Assembly: GCA_964577315.1 (NCBI GenBank)
Contig: CAZNYT010000040.1
Location: 1 to 21,820, forward strand
Source of the DNA: Desulfonatronospira sp964577315
GTDB lineage: Bacteria > Desulfobacterota > Desulfovibrionia > Desulfovibrionales > Desulfonatronovibrionaceae
Reading direction: 5' to 3'
DNA: 21,820 bases
The notes beneath the pieces are model-generated. The model was not told the origin of the DNA. It did not search any database and worked only from the letters and a program-made list of their open reading frames with translations. The position numbers were made by a program, and so were the translations under genes. Shown one piece after another: positions 21,078-21,820 of this stretch; position 1 is the first letter of the stretch, and the number at the start of each line of letters is the position of its first letter.

Positions 21078-21820
21078 ATGCAAAAAAAGTTATTAGGCGT
21101 GTTCGCTGCCATCTCTTGTCTGTTGTTGCTGGCTGCACCCGCCAAGGCCCTGCCTGTTGTGGACCTGGATCTGGGGGCCAGATACTGGGGACCCTCGCCT
21201 TCGGGAGATCTAGGATACGTAGGTGATTCCCTGGATCTGGAGGATAACCTGGATTTTGACCGCGAGTGGGAGCCGTATTTTTTTGCCCGTTTCAGCATAC
21301 CCACCGTTATAATCGATGCCCATTACACCAGTCTGGGTTATTCCGGGGAAAGCGATGTTTTTCCTGATACTGACTTTGGTGATATAGATCTATCTGATGA
21401 AACTTTTTACACTGAGGCTGACCTGGATGTCCTGCATGCCGGGGCCATGTTTTCCCCTCCGCTGACAGTGCCCTTTATGGATTTGGATTTAGGTATTGGG
21501 GCCGGGGCGCATTACCTAGAGGCAAAGGCAAGTATTGAGGCCCAGAATGGTGCAGCAGAGGAAGATTCAGCCAGCGCTCGGGCAGTGGTTCCTGTGGCCA
21601 AGGGGTATTTCAGTGCTTCTCCTCCTACCGTGGATCTGCATTTGACCCTGGCCGGAGAGGGGATCGCCTATTCCGGGCATAGCTTTTACGATTTGAGGGC
21701 TACAGTGGATTATCGTTTCCGGGGCTTGCTGATAGGGGATTTGGCCCTGGAAGCCGGCTACCGCACCCTGGGTGTTGATTACGACAGCGACGACCTGGTC
21801 CTGGACACCAGTTTTTCCGG
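21078..21820 (+). CDS. Outer-membrane beta-barrel protein (TIGR04219-like), partial at window end
   Basis: The reading frame is open from ATG 21078 to the last base, so at least 247 residues are seen and the C-terminus is missing. aaggag lies 8 nt before the ATG. The protein begins with a signal peptide (KKLLGVFAAISCLLLLAA, cleavage after AKA at about residue 24). The mature sequence LPVVDLDLGARYWGPSPSGD and the following DSLDLEDNLDF, rich in Asp and aromatics, resemble the TIGR04219 family of outer-membrane barrels. That match is from memory and is moderate. Repeated amphipathic strands such as PYFFARFSIP and LHLTLAGEGIAYSG support a barrel. It is the third consecutive outer-membrane gene, but it probably has its own transcript because a terminator-like hairpin and repeats precede it. 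Function unknown. Confidence 0.68.
   Translation, partial: MQKKLLGVFAAISCLLLLAAPAKALPVVDLDLGARYWGPSPSGDLGYVGDSLDLEDNLDFDREWEPYFFARFSIPTVIIDAHYTSLGYSGESDVFPDTDFGDIDLSDETFYTEADLDVLHAGAMFSPPLTVPFMDLDLGIGAGAHYLEAKASIEAQNGAAEEDSASARAVVPVAKGYFSASPPTVDLHLTLAGEGIAYSGHSFYDLRATVDYRFRGLLIGDLALEAGYRTLGVDYDSDDLVLDTSFS

Noticed and set aside
21008..21304. 98-codon minus-strand frame at the start of the last gene
   Set aside because: The plus-strand frame has a ribosome binding site, a signal peptide and barrel-like strands; the minus frame has none of these.

Overview
The window looks like a chromosomal segment of a Gram-negative sulfate reducer of the order Desulfovibrionales (Desulfobacterota). The basis is the gene order ffh-rpsP-KH-rimM-trmD-rplS-rnhB-yraN-rsmI followed directly by PTS IID-HPr-enzyme I. 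The TrmD fused to a second SPOUT-type methyltransferase domain and the outer-membrane biogenesis genes also fit. Several surface proteins are very acidic, which would suit a salt- or alkali-adapted species, but that is an inference. I saw no tRNA, rRNA, CRISPR array, prophage or intact insertion sequence.

Layout. (1) 1-4060: envelope genes, namely an LPS-kinase-like protein, the lipid A flippase MsbA and an overlapping acyltransferase with unusual active-site motifs. (2) 4173-4919: a compact VapBC toxin-antitoxin cassette with its own promoter, operator-like inverted repeat and terminator. (3) 4921-8394: larB (nickel-pincer cofactor synthesis) on the minus strand, divergent from a sigma-54 activator with a degenerate receiver domain, which is followed by a PLP aminotransferase. 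(4) 8395-8731: a non-coding stretch with a promoter-like sequence, hairpins and an intrinsic terminator, possibly a small structured RNA. (5) 8732-15171: the translation and SRP block. (6) 15217-18081: PTS IID, HPr and enzyme I. (7) 18603-21820: three secreted beta-barrel-type outer-membrane proteins in a row, the last cut by the window end.

The long intergenic gaps are not empty. A roughly 150-bp AT-rich repeat occurs three times (upstream of msbA, upstream of rplS, and inverted upstream of the last gene). It contains an inverted repeat whose arms differ between copies, yet pairing is kept well in two of the three. A second element made of cagat units spaced 9 and 10 bp apart occurs twice. 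In the last gap that element sits between two similar hairpins.

No clearly new multi-gene system stands out. The best candidates for something undescribed are the hairpin repeat family, the possible RNA before ffh, the phosphorylation-independent sigma-54 activator with an almost leaderless start, and the conserved-site changes in the acyltransferase and TrmD. Start sites were moved from the longest reading frame for nine genes where a ribosome binding site, a promoter or the family's usual N-terminus argued for it.
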